From contig NZ_CP034998.1 of assembly GCF_002531755.2 (NCBI RefSeq), positions 496,001-560,000 on the forward strand: DNA of 64,000 nt, read 5' to 3'. Below, in pieces: positions 54,559 to 64,000 of the stretch. The DNA comes from Rhizobium acidisoli (lineage in GTDB: Bacteria > Pseudomonadota > Alphaproteobacteria > Rhizobiales > Rhizobiaceae). Numbering within the stretch: position 1 is the first letter of the stretch; each line of letters begins with the position of its first letter. The notes beneath the pieces are model-generated. The model was not told the origin of the DNA and did no database searches. It saw only the letters and a list, made by a program, of their open reading frames with translations. The position numbers and the translations under genes were made by a program.

Positions 54559-55899
54559 TTAGCCGGTGACGAAGTCGAAGAGCAGCTTGACGTTCAGGCC
54601 GGCAATCACGATCGCGATCAGATAGGCAATGCCGCTCAGCCAGCGCGGCGCCACGAGCTCGCCCATCTTGGCCTTGTTGGCGGTGAACATCACGAGCGGG
54701 AAGACGGCGAAGGAAAGCTGCAGGCTGAGCACCACCTGGGTGAGGATCAGCAGCTCGGCGGTGCCCTTGTCGCCATACCAGATGGTGACGATCGCAGCCG
54801 GCACGATGGCGATGGCGCGGGTGATCAACCGCCGTATCCACGGCTTCAGCCTGATCTTCAGGAAACCTTCCATGACGATCTGGCCGGCAAGCGTTGCCGT
54901 CACCGTCGAGTTGAGGCCGCAGCAGAGCAGTGCAATGCCGAACAGCGTCGGCGCGATGGCGAGCCCCAGCAGCGGCGACAGCAGCGAATAGGCGTCGCCG
55001 AGTTCGACGACATCGGTCTTCCCGTTCGCATTGAAGGCGGCAGCGGCCAGGATCAGGATCGAGGCGTTGATCAGCAGCGCGAAACAAAGCGCCACCGTCG
55101 AGTCGATCGTCGCAAAGGTCAGCGCCTCCTTCTTTTCCGGAACGGTGTGGCCATAAGCCCGCGTCTGAACGATGCCGGAGTGAAGGTAGAGATTGTGCGG
55201 CATGACGGTCGCGCCGAGAATGCCGAGCGCCAGATAAAGCATCTCCGGATTGGTGACGATCTCCGTCGTCGGGAAGAAGCCGGTGACGACGGCGCCCCAT
55301 TGCGGGTCGGCCAGCAGGATCTGCACACCGAAGCAGACCGCGATGACGCCGAGCAGGGCGATGATGAAGGCCTCCACCCAGCGGAAACCCAGCTTCTGAA
55401 GGAAGAGAATGACGAAGACGTCGAGCGCGGTAATCAGCACGCCGAGTTCGAGCGGGATGCCCATCAAGAGGTTGAGGCCGATCGCCGTGCCGATCACCTC
55501 GGCGATATCGGTGGCGATGATGGCGATCTCGGCAAAGGCCCAGAGCGGCACCGAGACATATCTGGGGAAGGCGTCGCGGCAGGCCTGCGCCAGGTCGCGG
55601 CCGGAGGCGATCGCCAGACGCGCGCAGAGCGATTGCAGCACGATCGCCATCAGGTTGGAAAGCAGCGCGACGGTGAGCAGCGCATAGCCGAATTTTGAAC
55701 CGCCGGCGAGCGACGTCGCCCAGTTGCCGGGATCCATATAACCGACCGCGACCATATAGCCCGGCCCGGCGAAAGCCGCCGCCCGCCGCCATCTGGAGCT
55801 GTGACGCCCGGTTCCGACGGTACGGTAGACATCCGATAGTGACGCCTCGCCGCGTTCGTGCCGCCAGCCGCGGTTTGCATTCGGATTCAGGGCGTCCAT
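54559..55899 (-). CDS. mntH: Nramp-family divalent metal (manganese) transporter
   Basis: H+-coupled Mn(II)/Fe(II) importer, inner membrane, 446 residues with about 11 helices. The metal-site motif DPGNWATSL occurs in helix 1 (about 56-64) and MPHNLYLHS in helix 6. N-terminal extension of about 40 polar residues. AGGTGG lies just before the start. A Fur/Mur-like box upstream suggests repression by the Mn-responsive Mur regulator known from Rhizobium, an inference. Confidence 0.95.
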   Translation of the reverse strand: MDALNPNANRGWRHERGEASLSDVYRTVGTGRHSSRWRRAAAFAGPGYMVAVGYMDPGNWATSLAGGSKFGYALLTVALLSNLMAIVLQSLCARLAIASGRDLAQACRDAFPRYVSVPLWAFAEIAIIATDIAEVIGTAIGLNLLMGIPLELGVLITALDVFVILFLQKLGFRWVEAFIIALLGVIAVCFGVQILLADPQWGAVVTGFFPTTEIVTNPEMLYLALGILGATVMPHNLYLHSGIVQTRAYGHTVPEKKEALTFATIDSTVALCFALLINASILILAAAAFNANGKTDVVELGDAYSLLSPLLGLAIAPTLFGIALLCCGLNSTVTATLAGQIVMEGFLKIRLKPWIRRLITRAIAIVPAAIVTIWYGDKGTAELLILTQVVLSLQLSFAVFPLVMFTANKAKMGELVAPRWLSGIAYLIAIVIAGLNVKLLFDFVTG

Positions 55900-55943
55900 G
55901 CGATTTCCACCTATTAGTCGTGAGTGGCACTATGACGAATTAG

Positions 55944-55966
55944 AATGATAATGCAAGTCATTCGCA
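55944..55966 (-). promoter_or_regulatory. Fur/Mur-like operator upstream of mntH
   Basis: AATGATAATGCAAGTCATT (55944-55962) has AATGA/TCATT arms and overlaps TGCAAGTCATTCGCA (55952-55966). It resembles Fur-family boxes and lies about 45-65 bp before the mntH start, between a possible -35 (TTGCGA) and -10 (CTAATT) on the minus strand. Confidence 0.5.
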
Positions 55967-55984
55967 ACAAGAAAATCAATCCGG

Positions 55985-56025
55985 TGTTTTCAGGCCCCAA
56001 TGTTTTCAGGCCCAATGTTTTCGAG
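55985..56025. repeat. short direct repeat upstream of the S49 peptidase gene
   Basis: TGTTTTCAGGCCCCAA (55985-56000), TGTTTTCAGGCCCAA (56001-56015), then TGTTTTCGAG (56016-56025): about 2.6 copies of a 15-16-bp unit. Meaning unknown; possibly slippage in a non-coding gap. Confidence 0.7.
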
Positions 56026-56115
56026 AACGCGGCCATTGCGTTTGTCGTTCCAGCGCATACATGGATGCCGATCGTCATTGACGCGATCGTGCGACCCGTA
56101 AGCGAAGGATAAGAG

Positions 56116-56976
56116 ATGGCCGGATTCTGGAGAAAGCTGCTGCCGAAACGGTTCCGCAAGAACGGCATCACCATCCCGGTCGTCAGATTGCAGGGGCCGA
56201 TCGTCAGCGGCGGCGGCCCGTTTCGGCCGGCCCTCAATCTCGCCAACGTCGCTCCGGTTCTGGAAAAGGCCTTTGCCATGAAGGACGCGCCGGCGGTTGC
56301 CATAACAATCAATTCGCCGGGCGGTTCGCCCGTCCAGTCCCGCCTGATCTTCACCCGCATTCGCGAACTCGCCCGCGAGAAGCAGAAGAAGGTCCTGGTC
56401 TTCGTCGAGGATGTCGCCGCCTCAGGCGGCTACATGATCGCGCTCGCCGGCGATGAGATCATTGCCGACTCGACCTCGATCGTCGGCTCGATCGGCGTCG
56501 TCTCCGGCGGTTTCGGCTTTCCCGAACTTTTGAAGAAGATCGGCGTCGAGCGCCGTGTCTATACCGCCGGCGAAAACAAGGTGATCCTCGATCCGTTCCA
56601 GCCGGAAAAGGAAAAGGACATCGAATATCTGAAGAGCCTGCAGCTTGAAATCCACCAGGTCTTCATCTCGATGGTGCGCGAGCGCCGCGCCGGTAAGCTG
56701 AGGGACGATGCGGCGGTCTTCTCAGGCCTGTTCTGGAGCGGCACCCGCGGCCTCGAACTCGGCCTCGTCGACGGCCTCGGCGACATGCGCCAGGAATTGA
56801 AGCGGCGCTACGGCCAGAAGACTAAGCTGGAACTCGTCGCCGCCGGCCGCGGTCTGTTTGGCCGCCGTGTTCCCGGCGTGTCGCCGGTTTCGCTCGAAAG
56901 TGCGGCATCCGGCCTCGCGACAGGGCTTGTCGAAGCGGCGGAAGAAAGAGCATTGTGGGGCCGCTTCGGGCTTTGA
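56116..56976 (+). CDS. S49-family peptidase (SppA/SohB-like)
   Basis: 286-residue membrane-associated serine protease of the signal-peptide-peptidase group. The catalytic serine region is EDVAASGGYMIAL (about 104-116) and the lysine lies in AGENKVILDPFQP. Only the core domain is present, as in SohB-like short forms. No strong transmembrane helix at the N-terminus is seen; it may associate peripherally. It precedes a 63-residue membrane protein by 18 bp. Confidence 0.9.
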   Translation: MAGFWRKLLPKRFRKNGITIPVVRLQGPIVSGGGPFRPALNLANVAPVLEKAFAMKDAPAVAITINSPGGSPVQSRLIFTRIRELAREKQKKVLVFVEDVAASGGYMIALAGDEIIADSTSIVGSIGVVSGGFGFPELLKKIGVERRVYTAGENKVILDPFQPEKEKDIEYLKSLQLEIHQVFISMVRERRAGKLRDDAAVFSGLFWSGTRGLELGLVDGLGDMRQELKRRYGQKTKLELVAAGRGLFGRRVPGVSPVSLESAASGLATGLVEAAEERALWGRFGL

Positions 56977-56994
56977 GGGGAGCGAAAGAGGGAA

Positions 56995-57186
56995 ATGGCG
57001 CAGCTTATCACCATCCTGGTCCTGGTGTTCTCAGCCTGGTGGCTCTACCGCCGCTTCGTCTCCGACGCCCGCAAGCTCGCGGAAAAATCGCGCCGCGCCG
57101 AAAGGGAACGCCAGACCGGTGCGATCGGCACGCTGGTCAAGGATCCGGTCACCGGGGAATATCGGCTGAAGCGGGATGAGGAATAG
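56995..57186 (+). CDS. small membrane protein, conserved hypothetical
   Basis: 63 residues, MAQLITILVLVFSAWWLYRR, a single N-terminal helix followed by a basic and polar C-terminus (DARKLAEKSRRAERERQ) that would face the cytoplasm, then DPVTGEYRLKRDEE. No known domain. It lies 18 bp after the S49 peptidase gene, so an accessory role to that protease is possible. Confidence 0.7.
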   Translation: MAQLITILVLVFSAWWLYRRFVSDARKLAEKSRRAERERQTGAIGTLVKDPVTGEYRLKRDEE

Positions 57187-57197
57187 GGCGTCGCTAG

Positions 57198-57310
57198 CTG
57201 CCCCTCATCCGCCTGCCGGCACCTTCTCCCCGCATGCGGGGCGAAAGGGACAAGCCGCGAGCTCTCCGTCCCCACCGACCTCTCTCGGGGCAGGCGACAG
57301 GGTAGCGTCT
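57198..57310. repeat. RIME-like element, copy 4
   Basis: CTGCCCCTCATCCGCCTGCC at the left and palindromes CTCCCCGCATGCGGGG and CTCGGGGCAGG inside. The right outer arm is degraded. Lies between the small membrane protein gene and glyQ. Confidence 0.7.
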
Positions 57311-57398
57311 CTCGACATGCCCCCGCAAAACCCTTGACCCCCGCCGCCCTCCATGGCACCTGTCGCGCCGATAATCCCCATGCAATCGGTGCCGTGTC

Positions 57399-58355
57399 AT
57401 GTCAGCTATCCCAGACCATATGAACCCGAAGCGCTCCTTCCAGGCGCTGATCCTGACCCTGCATAGCTACTGGGCGGACAAGGGTTGCGCGGTGCTGCAG
57501 CCTTACGACATGGAAGTCGGCGCCGGCACCTTTCACCCGGCCACGACGCTGCGTGCGCTCGGCCCCAAGCCGTGGAAGGCTGCCTATGTTCAGCCGTCGC
57601 GGCGCCCGTCCGATGGACGCTACGGCGAAAACCCGAACCGCCTGCAGCATTACTACCAGTACCAGGTGATCCTGAAGCCGAACCCGCCCAATCTGCAGGA
57701 GCTCTATCTCGGCTCGCTGGCGGCAATCGGTCTCGATCCGCTGCTGCACGACATCCGTTTCGTCGAGGACGATTGGGAAAGCCCGACGCTCGGCGCCTGG
57801 GGCCTTGGCTGGGAATGCTGGTGCGACGGCATGGAAGTCTCGCAGTTCACCTATTTCCAGCAGGTCTGCGGCATCGAATGCGCGCCCGTTGCCGGCGAGC
57901 TGACCTATGGTCTCGAACGCCTCGCCATGTATGTCCAGGGCGTCGACAATGTCTACGATCTGAACTTCAACGGCCGCGAAGGCGACGAGAAGATCAGCTA
58001 CGGCGACGTCTTCCTGCAGGCCGAGCAGGAATATTCCCGTCACAATTTCGAATTCGCCAATACCGAAATGCTGCATCGCCACTTCGTCGATGCCGAGAAG
58101 GAATGTCGGGCGCTGCTCGATGCCGGCGCGCCTGACGACAACGCCAACCAGCGCCTGCACAAATGCGTCTTCCCGGCCTATGACCAGTGCATCAAGGCCA
58201 GCCACGTCTTCAACCTGCTCGACGCCCGCGGCGTCATCTCCGTCACCGAACGCCAGAGCTATATCCTGCGCGTGCGCACGCTGGCCAAGGCCTGCGGCGA
58301 AGCCTTCCTGCTGACCGACGCCGGCGGCGTCAATTTGGGCAAAGAGGCGGCGTGA
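57399..58355 (+). CDS. glyQ: glycyl-tRNA synthetase alpha subunit
   Basis: Class II catalytic subunit of the tetrameric alpha2beta2 GlyRS. 318 residues starting [18 protein letters not shown]; class II motif segments such as [20 protein letters not shown] and [20 protein letters not shown] are intact. Length is normal. The beta-subunit gene glyS, usually close by, is not in the window after it; the next gene, a P-loop kinase, overlaps by 4 bp (GTGA). A start at 57420 is possible. Confidence 0.96.
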   Translation: MSAIPDHMNPKRSFQALILTLHSYWADKGCAVLQPYDMEVGAGTFHPATTLRALGPKPWKAAYVQPSRRPSDGRYGENPNRLQHYYQYQVILKPNPPNLQELYLGSLAAIGLDPLLHDIRFVEDDWESPTLGAWGLGWECWCDGMEVSQFTYFQQVCGIECAPVAGELTYGLERLAMYVQGVDNVYDLNFNGREGDEKISYGDVFLQAEQEYSRHNFEFANTEMLHRHFVDAEKECRALLDAGAPDDNANQRLHKCVFPAYDQCIKASHVFNLLDARGVISVTERQSYILRVRTLAKACGEAFLLTDAGGVNLGKEAA

Positions 58356-58903
58356 CGCAAAAGCCTGCCAGCCGTATCGTCCATATCAACGGCTGGCCAG
58401 GCACCGGGAAGCTGACCGTCGGCCGTTTGCTGGCGAAAAGGCTCGGCGTCCGGCTTATCGACAATCACATGCTGCTCAATCCGGCAGAGGCTCTTTTCGC
58501 CCGCAGCAACCCTCTGCATGCATCGCTGCGAGGGCAAATTAGGCGGGTGGTTTTCGACCATGCCGTGCGCACCGATCCGGCTGAAAGCTTCGTCTTCACC
58601 GATGCTCTTTCGGATGACGAGGATGATAGTGCGATGTTCTCCTGGTATCTCGATCTGGCTGCCGCCAGGGGCGCGGATCTGGTTGCGGTTCTCCTCGATT
58701 GCGCGCCGGAGGAGAATGCCAGGCGCCTTATCTCCCCCGGCCGGTCCGAGGCGCTCAAGCTGACGGATACGGCGAGGCTTCAACAGCTTCGGGCAAACTA
58801 TAAACTGTTGCGCGGACTGGCTGAACACACCGTCGAAATTGATACGACGGACTTTTCGCCGGAGCAGACGACGGCCCGAATTCTCGCGCATATCGGTGTT
58901 TGA
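58352..58903 (+). CDS. P-loop NTPase / small kinase, function unknown
   Basis: 183 residues starting with GTG that overlaps the glyQ stop. The Walker A motif is GWPGTGKLT (about 14-22), followed by [12 protein letters not shown] and VFTDALSDD, in the style of shikimate/gluconate kinases or zeta-toxin-like NTPases. No antitoxin-like gene is seen, so a toxin role is not supported. Overlap with glyQ suggests translational coupling. It sits where glyS is often found. Confidence 0.7.
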   Translation: MTQKPASRIVHINGWPGTGKLTVGRLLAKRLGVRLIDNHMLLNPAEALFARSNPLHASLRGQIRRVVFDHAVRTDPAESFVFTDALSDDEDDSAMFSWYLDLAAARGADLVAVLLDCAPEENARRLISPGRSEALKLTDTARLQQLRANYKLLRGLAEHTVEIDTTDFSPEQTTARILAHIGV

Positions 58904-58965
58904 CGGCAGCTGGGAATCCTGCGTAGTCTTCGCACCAAGATTACTTCGTTGCAGGGGGATTCGCG

Positions 58966-59517
58966 ATGTATATTGCGCTTGGCGTCATCGTTTTGGTCGC
59001 ACTCTATGTCGTCTTCATCTACAACGGCCTTGTTCGCTCCCGGCAGATGGCGGAGGAAGCCTGGTCGGGCATCGATGTGCAACTGAAGCGCCGCGCCGAC
59101 CTGATCCCGAACCTGATCGAGACAGTCAAGGGCTATGCCGCCCATGAAAAGTCGACACTCGAAGAGGTGGTTGCGCTTCGCAACAAGGCGCAGGCGGTGC
59201 CATCGGGCGATGTTGCGGGCAGGGCGCAGGCGGAGGGGCTGCTCGGTCAGGCCCTCGGTCGGGTCATCGCGCTCGCCGAAGCCTATCCCGATCTCAAGGC
59301 CAACCAGAATTTCGCCGAGCTGCAGGCTTCGCTCGAAACCATGGAAGGCGAGCTGCAGATGGCGCGGCGTTATTACAATGGGGCGGCGCGCGATCTGAAC
59401 GTCAAGGTCGAAAGCTTCCCCTCCAATCTCGTCGCCGGCCAGTTCGGTTTTGCCAAGCGGGAATACTTTGAAATCACCAACGAGGCCGATCGCGCCGTAC
59501 CGTCGGTTAAGTTCTGA
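58966..59517 (+). CDS. lemA: LemA family protein
   Basis: 183-residue protein with one N-terminal transmembrane helix (about 2-18, YIALGVIVLVALYVVFIYN) and the LemA helical domain, including VQLKRRADLIPNLIETVKGY (about 39-58) and the end segment FPSNLVAGQFGF. Usually encoded next to a DUF2207 or TPM membrane protein; here the DUF2207 gene lies 1.4 kb downstream, after aroA. Function unknown; likely membrane stress or envelope. Confidence 0.92.
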   Translation: MYIALGVIVLVALYVVFIYNGLVRSRQMAEEAWSGIDVQLKRRADLIPNLIETVKGYAAHEKSTLEEVVALRNKAQAVPSGDVAGRAQAEGLLGQALGRVIALAEAYPDLKANQNFAELQASLETMEGELQMARRYYNGAARDLNVKVESFPSNLVAGQFGFAKREYFEITNEADRAVPSVKF

Positions 59518-59600
59518 CCTTTGTCTTTGCACAAAAGCTGGTATGAGCAGTGCGACATGGCCGTTTGCGGCGGCTGCAATGGACAGAAGAGACAAGCGAA

Positions 59601-60872
59601 ATGAGTAAAGGCAAGCTCACCATCATCCCGCCGGGCAAGCCGCTTTCGGGCCGGGCCATGCCGCCGGGCTCAAAGTCGATCACCAACCGCGCGCTGCTGC
59701 TCGCCGGCCTTGCCAAAGGCACGAGCCGGCTGACCGGCGCTTTGAAGAGCGACGACACGAAATATATGGCCGATGCTCTCAGGGCGATGGGTGTGCAGAT
59801 CGACGAGCCCGATGACACGACTTTCGTGGTGACAGGCAGCGGTAAGCTTCTTCCGCCGAAAGTCCCGCTCTTTCTCGGCAATGCCGGCACGGCGACGCGC
59901 TTTCTGACGGCTGCGGTGGCCTCGGTCGAAGGCACGGTTGTCGTGGATGGAGACGAGCACATGCGCAAGCGGCCGATCGGCCCGCTGGTCGCAGCACTCA
60001 AGTCACTTGGATTGGATGCTGAGGCGCCGACCGGCTGCCCGCCGGTGACCGTGCACGGCAATGGGCACTTTGCTTCGGGCCGCGTCGAGATCGATGCCGG
60101 TCTCTCCAGCCAGTATGTTTCGGCCCTTCTGATGGCTGCTCCGCTTGCCAAGCAGGGCGCCAATGCGCCTGTGACCGTTGCGCTTGCCGGCGCCGAGATC
60201 GGCGCCCGCGGTTATGTCGATCTCACCCTTGCCGCCATGGAGACCTTCGGCGCCGAGGTGAAACAGCTCGATGCCGCGACCTGGCGTGTCAAGCCGACCG
60301 GCTACACCGCAGCCGACTTCGTCATCGAGCCGGATGCGTCTGCCGCGACCTATCTCTGGGCGGCCGAAGTGCTGACCGGCGGCAAGATCGACCTTGGTGT
60401 GCCGAACGACGCCTTCACTCAGCCGGATGCCAAGGCCTATGAGACGATCGCCCAATTCCCGCATCTGCCAGGCGAAATCGACGGCTCGCAGATGCAGGAC
60501 GCCATTCCGACCATCGCCGTGCTCGCCGCCTTCAACGAAACGCCGGTTCGCTTCGTCGGAATCGCCAACCTGCGCGTCAAAGAATGCGATCGCATCCGGG
60601 CGCTTTCCACCGGGCTCAACAATATCCGCGAAGGCCTGGCCGTCGAGGAGGGTGACGATCTGATCGTCCATTCCGATCCTGATCTCGCCGGCCAACATTT
60701 GCCGGCCGAGATCGACAGTTTCGCCGATCATCGCATCGCGATGAGCTTCGCGCTCGCCGGCCTGAAGATCGACGGCATCACCATTCTCGATCCCGATTGC
60801 GTCGGCAAGACCTTCCCCGCCTATTGGCGGACGCTCGCCGCCCTCGGCGTGACATATCAAGACAAGGGTTGA
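59601..60872 (+). CDS. aroA: 3-phosphoshikimate 1-carboxyvinyltransferase (EPSP synthase), atypical for rhizobia
   Basis: Shikimate-pathway enzyme joining shikimate 3-phosphate and PEP. 423 residues with PPGSKSITNRALLL (Lys25), LFLGNAGTATRFLTAA (91-106), MRKRPIGPL (121-129) and the C-terminal SFADHRIAM. The NAGTA region and RPIG suit the E. coli/plant class rather than the CP4 class of Agrobacterium. In E. coli numbering Gly96 and Thr97 are kept, but Pro101 is Phe. The gene sits between lemA and DUF2207, not in the usual cmk-rpsA context, and may be an extra or acquired copy. ATG 59601 chosen. Confidence 0.88.
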   Translation: MSKGKLTIIPPGKPLSGRAMPPGSKSITNRALLLAGLAKGTSRLTGALKSDDTKYMADALRAMGVQIDEPDDTTFVVTGSGKLLPPKVPLFLGNAGTATRFLTAAVASVEGTVVVDGDEHMRKRPIGPLVAALKSLGLDAEAPTGCPPVTVHGNGHFASGRVEIDAGLSSQYVSALLMAAPLAKQGANAPVTVALAGAEIGARGYVDLTLAAMETFGAEVKQLDAATWRVKPTGYTAADFVIEPDASAATYLWAAEVLTGGKIDLGVPNDAFTQPDAKAYETIAQFPHLPGEIDGSQMQDAIPTIAVLAAFNETPVRFVGIANLRVKECDRIRALSTGLNNIREGLAVEEGDDLIVHSDPDLAGQHLPAEIDSFADHRIAMSFALAGLKIDGITILDPDCVGKTFPAYWRTLAALGVTYQDKG

Positions 60873-60908
60873 GGAGAAGCAGCCGAGGCTGCCGGCGGGG
60901 AGACAGGG

Positions 60909-62843
60909 ATGGAACGTCGGTTTTTCGGATTTTGTTTGGCTCTGCTCTTGATGCTGGCCGCCCCGGCGGCCTTCGCCGCCGAGGTCATCGACAATTTTGC
61001 CTCCGCCATCCAGCTGGAAAGGAGCGGCGCGATGACGGTGGCGGAGACGATCACCGTCAATGCCGAGGGCAACCGGATCAATCACGGCATCTTCCGTGAC
61101 TTCCCGCTCTATTTCACCGATGCCGAAGGCCGTCGCCGCAGCGTCGATTTCGACATGGTGTCGGTCACCCGCGACGGCGAGGACGAGCCATGGCACACGG
61201 AATCGATTTCCGGCGGCATCCGCATCTATGCCGGTTCCGCCGATGTGTCGGTGACGCCGGGCCGTCACCGCTACGTCTTCACCTACAAGACCAACCGGCA
61301 GATCCGCTATTTCGACGATCATGACGAACTCTACTGGAACGTCACCGGCAATGGCTGGATCTTCCCGATCCGCTCGGCGACGGCAACGGTGACGCTGCCA
61401 CCGGGTGTCACCGCCACCGAGACGACGTTTTTCACCGGCCCGCAGGGTGCGACGGGAAAGAACGCCCGCGTCAGCGAGACAGGGGCCGGCCTTGTCTTCG
61501 CCACCACTGCGCCGCTCGATGCCAACGAAGGGCTGACTTTCGCAGTCCGCATGCCGAAGGGGTCGATCGATCCGCCGAGCGCGGATATGGAAAGCACATG
61601 GTGGCTCAAGGACAACCGCAATTATTTCATCGGCTTCGGCGGCTTGATCCTGGTTTTCGCTTATTATCTCAGATCATGGCTGAAGGTCGGCCGCGATCCC
61701 GCCCGCGGCGTCGTCGTGCCGCGCTGGGACGCGCCTGACGGCATCTCGCCGGCGCTGGTCAACTACATCGACAATAAGGGATTTTCCGGCGGGGGTTGGA
61801 CGGCGCTTGCTTCAACCGCGCTCAATCTTGCGGTGCGCGGTTACGTCAAGCTCGAAGACCTGAAGAATTCGATCGTCATCCGCGGCACCGGCAAACCGCT
61901 CGGCAAGGAGAAATTCCAGGCCGGCGAGGCCGAATTGCTGAGGGTCGCCGGCGGCGCCGGCGCGACGCTGACGATCGACAAGGCCAATGGCGAGCGGGTG
62001 AAGTCCGTCGGCCAGAGCTTCCGGTCGGCGATCGAGAAAGAGCATCGCGGCAAATATTACAATTCCAACATCGGCTACACCACCGGCGGCATCGCGCTCA
62101 GCGCCGCCGCCTTGGTGGCGCTGTTCGTTTTCGGCTCGCTGCAGCCGGACACGATCGCGCTGATGCTGGTCCCGACGGCGATCTCGGTTTTCGTTGCTGT
62201 CTTCTTCGCGGGTTTCATGAGGTCGATGCATCGCGGCAACTCGCTGTTCGGCAAGATCGTCGCCATCATCGCCACGGCGGTCGGCGTTTTCGTCGGCATC
62301 AGCATTCTGGCCGTCGTCGTCCTGGCGCTTGCCTCGTCGCTGGTGCAGCTGCACGAAACGCCGATGCTCTTTGCCGTCGGCGGCATCGTGCTGCTCAACA
62401 TCCTCTATTTCTTCATCATGGGCGCGCCGACGCCGCTTGGCGCCCGGATGATGGACGGTATAGACGGCCTGCGCCAATATCTGACGCTGGCCGAAAAAGA
62501 CCGGATGAACACGGCAGGCGCGCCTGAAATGTCGCCGCAGCATTTCGAGACGCTGCTGCCCTACGCCGTGGCGCTCGGTGTCGAGAAACCCTGGTCGCGC
62601 ACCTTCGAGACTTGGCTTGCGGCAGCCGCGGCCGGTGCGGCCGCCGCCTATGCGCCCGCCTGGTATTCCGGCAATTTCAACAGCGGCAGTTTCTCCGACC
62701 GCGTCGGCGGCTTTTCCTCGTCGATGGCCTCGACCATCGCCTCGACCATACCCTCACCGCCGCCGTCGAGCTCGTCCTCCGGTTTTTCCGGCGGCGGTTC
62801 GTCCGGCGGCGGCGGTGGAGGCGGGGGAGGCGGGGGCTGGTAA
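60909..62843 (+). CDS. DUF2207 membrane protein with Gly/Ser-rich tail
   Basis: 644 residues. Signal peptide ([14 protein letters not shown], cleaved before AEV), an extracytoplasmic beta-rich DUF2207 domain (about 25-225), a helix (about 240-256), a cytoplasmic region, then three hydrophobic segments (about 395-510) and a final low-complexity tail of Ser and Gly (last about 35 residues, ending GGGGW). Commonly linked to lemA. Function unknown. Start follows a GGGGAGACAGGG site. Confidence 0.88.
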   Translation: MERRFFGFCLALLLMLAAPAAFAAEVIDNFASAIQLERSGAMTVAETITVNAEGNRINHGIFRDFPLYFTDAEGRRRSVDFDMVSVTRDGEDEPWHTESISGGIRIYAGSADVSVTPGRHRYVFTYKTNRQIRYFDDHDELYWNVTGNGWIFPIRSATATVTLPPGVTATETTFFTGPQGATGKNARVSETGAGLVFATTAPLDANEGLTFAVRMPKGSIDPPSADMESTWWLKDNRNYFIGFGGLILVFAYYLRSWLKVGRDPARGVVVPRWDAPDGISPALVNYIDNKGFSGGGWTALASTALNLAVRGYVKLEDLKNSIVIRGTGKPLGKEKFQAGEAELLRVAGGAGATLTIDKANGERVKSVGQSFRSAIEKEHRGKYYNSNIGYTTGGIALSAAALVALFVFGSLQPDTIALMLVPTAISVFVAVFFAGFMRSMHRGNSLFGKIVAIIATAVGVFVGISILAVVVLALASSLVQLHETPMLFAVGGIVLLNILYFFIMGAPTPLGARMMDGIDGLRQYLTLAEKDRMNTAGAPEMSPQHFETLLPYAVALGVEKPWSRTFETWLAAAAAGAAAAYAPAWYSGNFNSGSFSDRVGGFSSSMASTIASTIPSPPPSSSSSGFSGGGSSGGGGGGGGGGGW

Positions 62844-62908
62844 GCTTTCCCGCTTGACCTTTCGCCCCTTGGCCCTTAACCGCCAGAGGCAAAAGGAAAG
62901 GGTGGCGC

Positions 62909-64000
62909 ATGAAGGTTCTGTTGATCGGATCGGGCGGACGCGAGCATGCGCTCGCCTGGAAGCTGTCGCAATCGCCGTTGATGACGGAATTCTACGCCGC
63001 GCCCGGCAATCCCGGCATTGGCGAACACGCCGTGCTCGTGCCCGTCAACATCGAGGATCATGAAGCGGTCGCCGCCTTCTGTAAGGACAAGGCGATCGAT
63101 TTCGTCGTCGTCGGCCCCGAGGCGCCGCTGGTGGCCGGCCTTGCCGACCGGCTGCGCGCCGATGGCCTTGTGGTTTTCGGACCCTCGGCAGCCGCCGCCC
63201 AACTCGAGGGCTCCAAGGGCTTCACCAAGGATATCTGCGCCCGCTACGGCATTCCGACAGGGGCCTATCAGCGCTTCAACAATGCGCCGAAGGCCAAAGC
63301 CTATATTCGCGATCAGGGCGCGCCGATCGTCGTCAAGGCCGACGGCCTTGCCGCCGGCAAGGGCGTGACGGTGGCGATGACGCTGGATGAAGCTTTGGCC
63401 GCCGTCGATGGCTGTTTCGAAGGCGCCTTTGGCGCGGCCGGCGCCGAAGTCGTCGTCGAAGCCTATCTCGACGGCGAGGAGGCGAGCTTCTTCTGCCTCT
63501 GCGATGGGAAGAATGCGCTGCCGCTCGCAACCGCCCAGGATCACAAGCGGGTGGGCGAGGGCGATACCGGCGTCAATACCGGCGGCATGGGCGCCTATTC
63601 GCCGGCGCCCGTGATGACCGCCGAAATGGTCGAACGCACCATGAAGGAGATCATCGAGCCGACGATGCGCGGCATGGCCGAGAGCGGCCATCCCTTCTCC
63701 GGCGTGTTTTTCGCCGGGCTGATGATCACCAGCAAGGGGCCGGAGCTGATCGAATACAATGTCCGCTTCGGCGATCCCGAATGTCAGGTGATGATGATGC
63801 GGCTGAAGAGCGATCTGCTGCCGCTGCTGCTCGCCACCGCCAACGGCACGCTTGATCAGGTCAGCGCCGAATGGAGCGACGATCCGGCCCTGACGGTGGT
63901 CATGGCCTCGAAGGGCTATCCCGCCGCCTACGAGAAAAACACGCCGATCCTCTCCCTGCCTGAGGCAGGCGAGGGGGAGAAGGTGTTTCATGCCGGCACG
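62909..64000 (+). CDS. purD: phosphoribosylamine-glycine ligase (3' end outside window)
   Basis: Purine biosynthesis step 2, an ATP-grasp enzyme. 364 of about 423 residues are visible: [21 protein letters not shown] start, [12 protein letters not shown], the ATP-grasp [15 protein letters not shown] (about 139-153), [21 protein letters not shown] and [12 protein letters not shown]. No frameshift in the visible part. AAAGGAAAGGGTGGCGC precedes the start. Confidence 0.97.
   Translation, partial: MKVLLIGSGGREHALAWKLSQSPLMTEFYAAPGNPGIGEHAVLVPVNIEDHEAVAAFCKDKAIDFVVVGPEAPLVAGLADRLRADGLVVFGPSAAAAQLEGSKGFTKDICARYGIPTGAYQRFNNAPKAKAYIRDQGAPIVVKADGLAAGKGVTVAMTLDEALAAVDGCFEGAFGAAGAEVVVEAYLDGEEASFFCLCDGKNALPLATAQDHKRVGEGDTGVNTGGMGAYSPAPVMTAEMVERTMKEIIEPTMRGMAESGHPFSGVFFAGLMITSKGPELIEYNVRFGDPECQVMMMRLKSDLLPLLLATANGTLDQVSAEWSDDPALTVVMASKGYPAAYEKNTPILSLPEAGEGEKVFHAGT

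Noticed and set aside
58352..58903. P-loop protein as a zeta-type toxin
   Set aside because: No antitoxin-like partner gene and it is coupled to glyQ; only the Walker A and general size fit.

Overview
The window is chromosomal DNA of a Rhizobiales bacterium. It most resembles the Rhizobium etli / R. leguminosarum group, judged from protein sequence flavour, GC-rich codon use, a split ATP synthase with a separate F0 operon (I-a-c-b'-b), CIRCE-controlled groESL, and RIME-like intergenic palindromes. The species is inferred; no search was run. No rRNA, tRNA, CRISPR array, insertion sequence or prophage was recognised. Most of the window is core housekeeping sequence, with a few accessory or regulatory spots.

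Layout. 1-1850: groEL (3' end off the window) and groES on the minus strand behind a CIRCE operator. 2-8 kb: HAD phosphatase, ribF, ileS, a lipoprotein. 8-16 kb: tadA, a pseudouridine synthase with a long repetitive tail, rsmD, a patatin, a CPA2/RCK antiporter and pmbA. 15.4-20 kb: an LPS-related run (cysQ-like, DUF4170, waaA, HAD phosphatase, lpxK). 20-23.9 kb: an apparent insertion carrying a GntR-type regulator with two DNA-binding domains and a CUT2-type sugar ABC transporter, placed between lpxK and the DUF2093-mutL pair. 26-29.5 kb: a PAS-PAS-REC protein behind a CtrA-type site, then a GGDEF-EAL protein. 29.6-34.6 kb: a PRC-barrel protein and a catabolic operon (SDR, dgoK, dgoA, SMP-30 lactonase) with a divergent IclR regulator, a partial De Ley-Doudoroff galactose/galactonate route.

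34.8-42.2 kb: a LuxR-type solo regulator, a 640-bp non-coding stretch with a sigma-54 promoter match and two large palindromes, a cysteine-free Mrp ATPase, corA, kup and a cell-wall hydrolase. 42.3-45.1 kb: the F0 ATP synthase operon with a promoter and terminator. 45.5-54.5 kb: rnhB, a radical SAM protein, a small glycosyltransferase-like protein, a small secreted protein, moaB, ispE, a TPR protein, a polyprenyl diphosphate synthase, DUF2007 and a methyltransferase. 54.5-64 kb: mntH with a Fur/Mur-like box, an S49 protease, glyQ coupled to a P-loop kinase, lemA, an unusual aroA, a DUF2207 membrane protein and purD (cut by the window end).

The most notable points for follow-up are: the orphan sigma-54 promoter and hairpin region (35.65-35.97 kb); the Mrp protein with no cysteine and a nine-histidine linker; the double-headed GntR regulator with its 10-bp inverted-repeat operator; the LuxR solo with an altered ligand pocket; the aroA with Phe at the position equivalent to E. 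coli Pro101; CtrA-type sites before the PAS-REC gene and the cell-wall hydrolase; and a palindrome family whose core is constant while its outer arms change.
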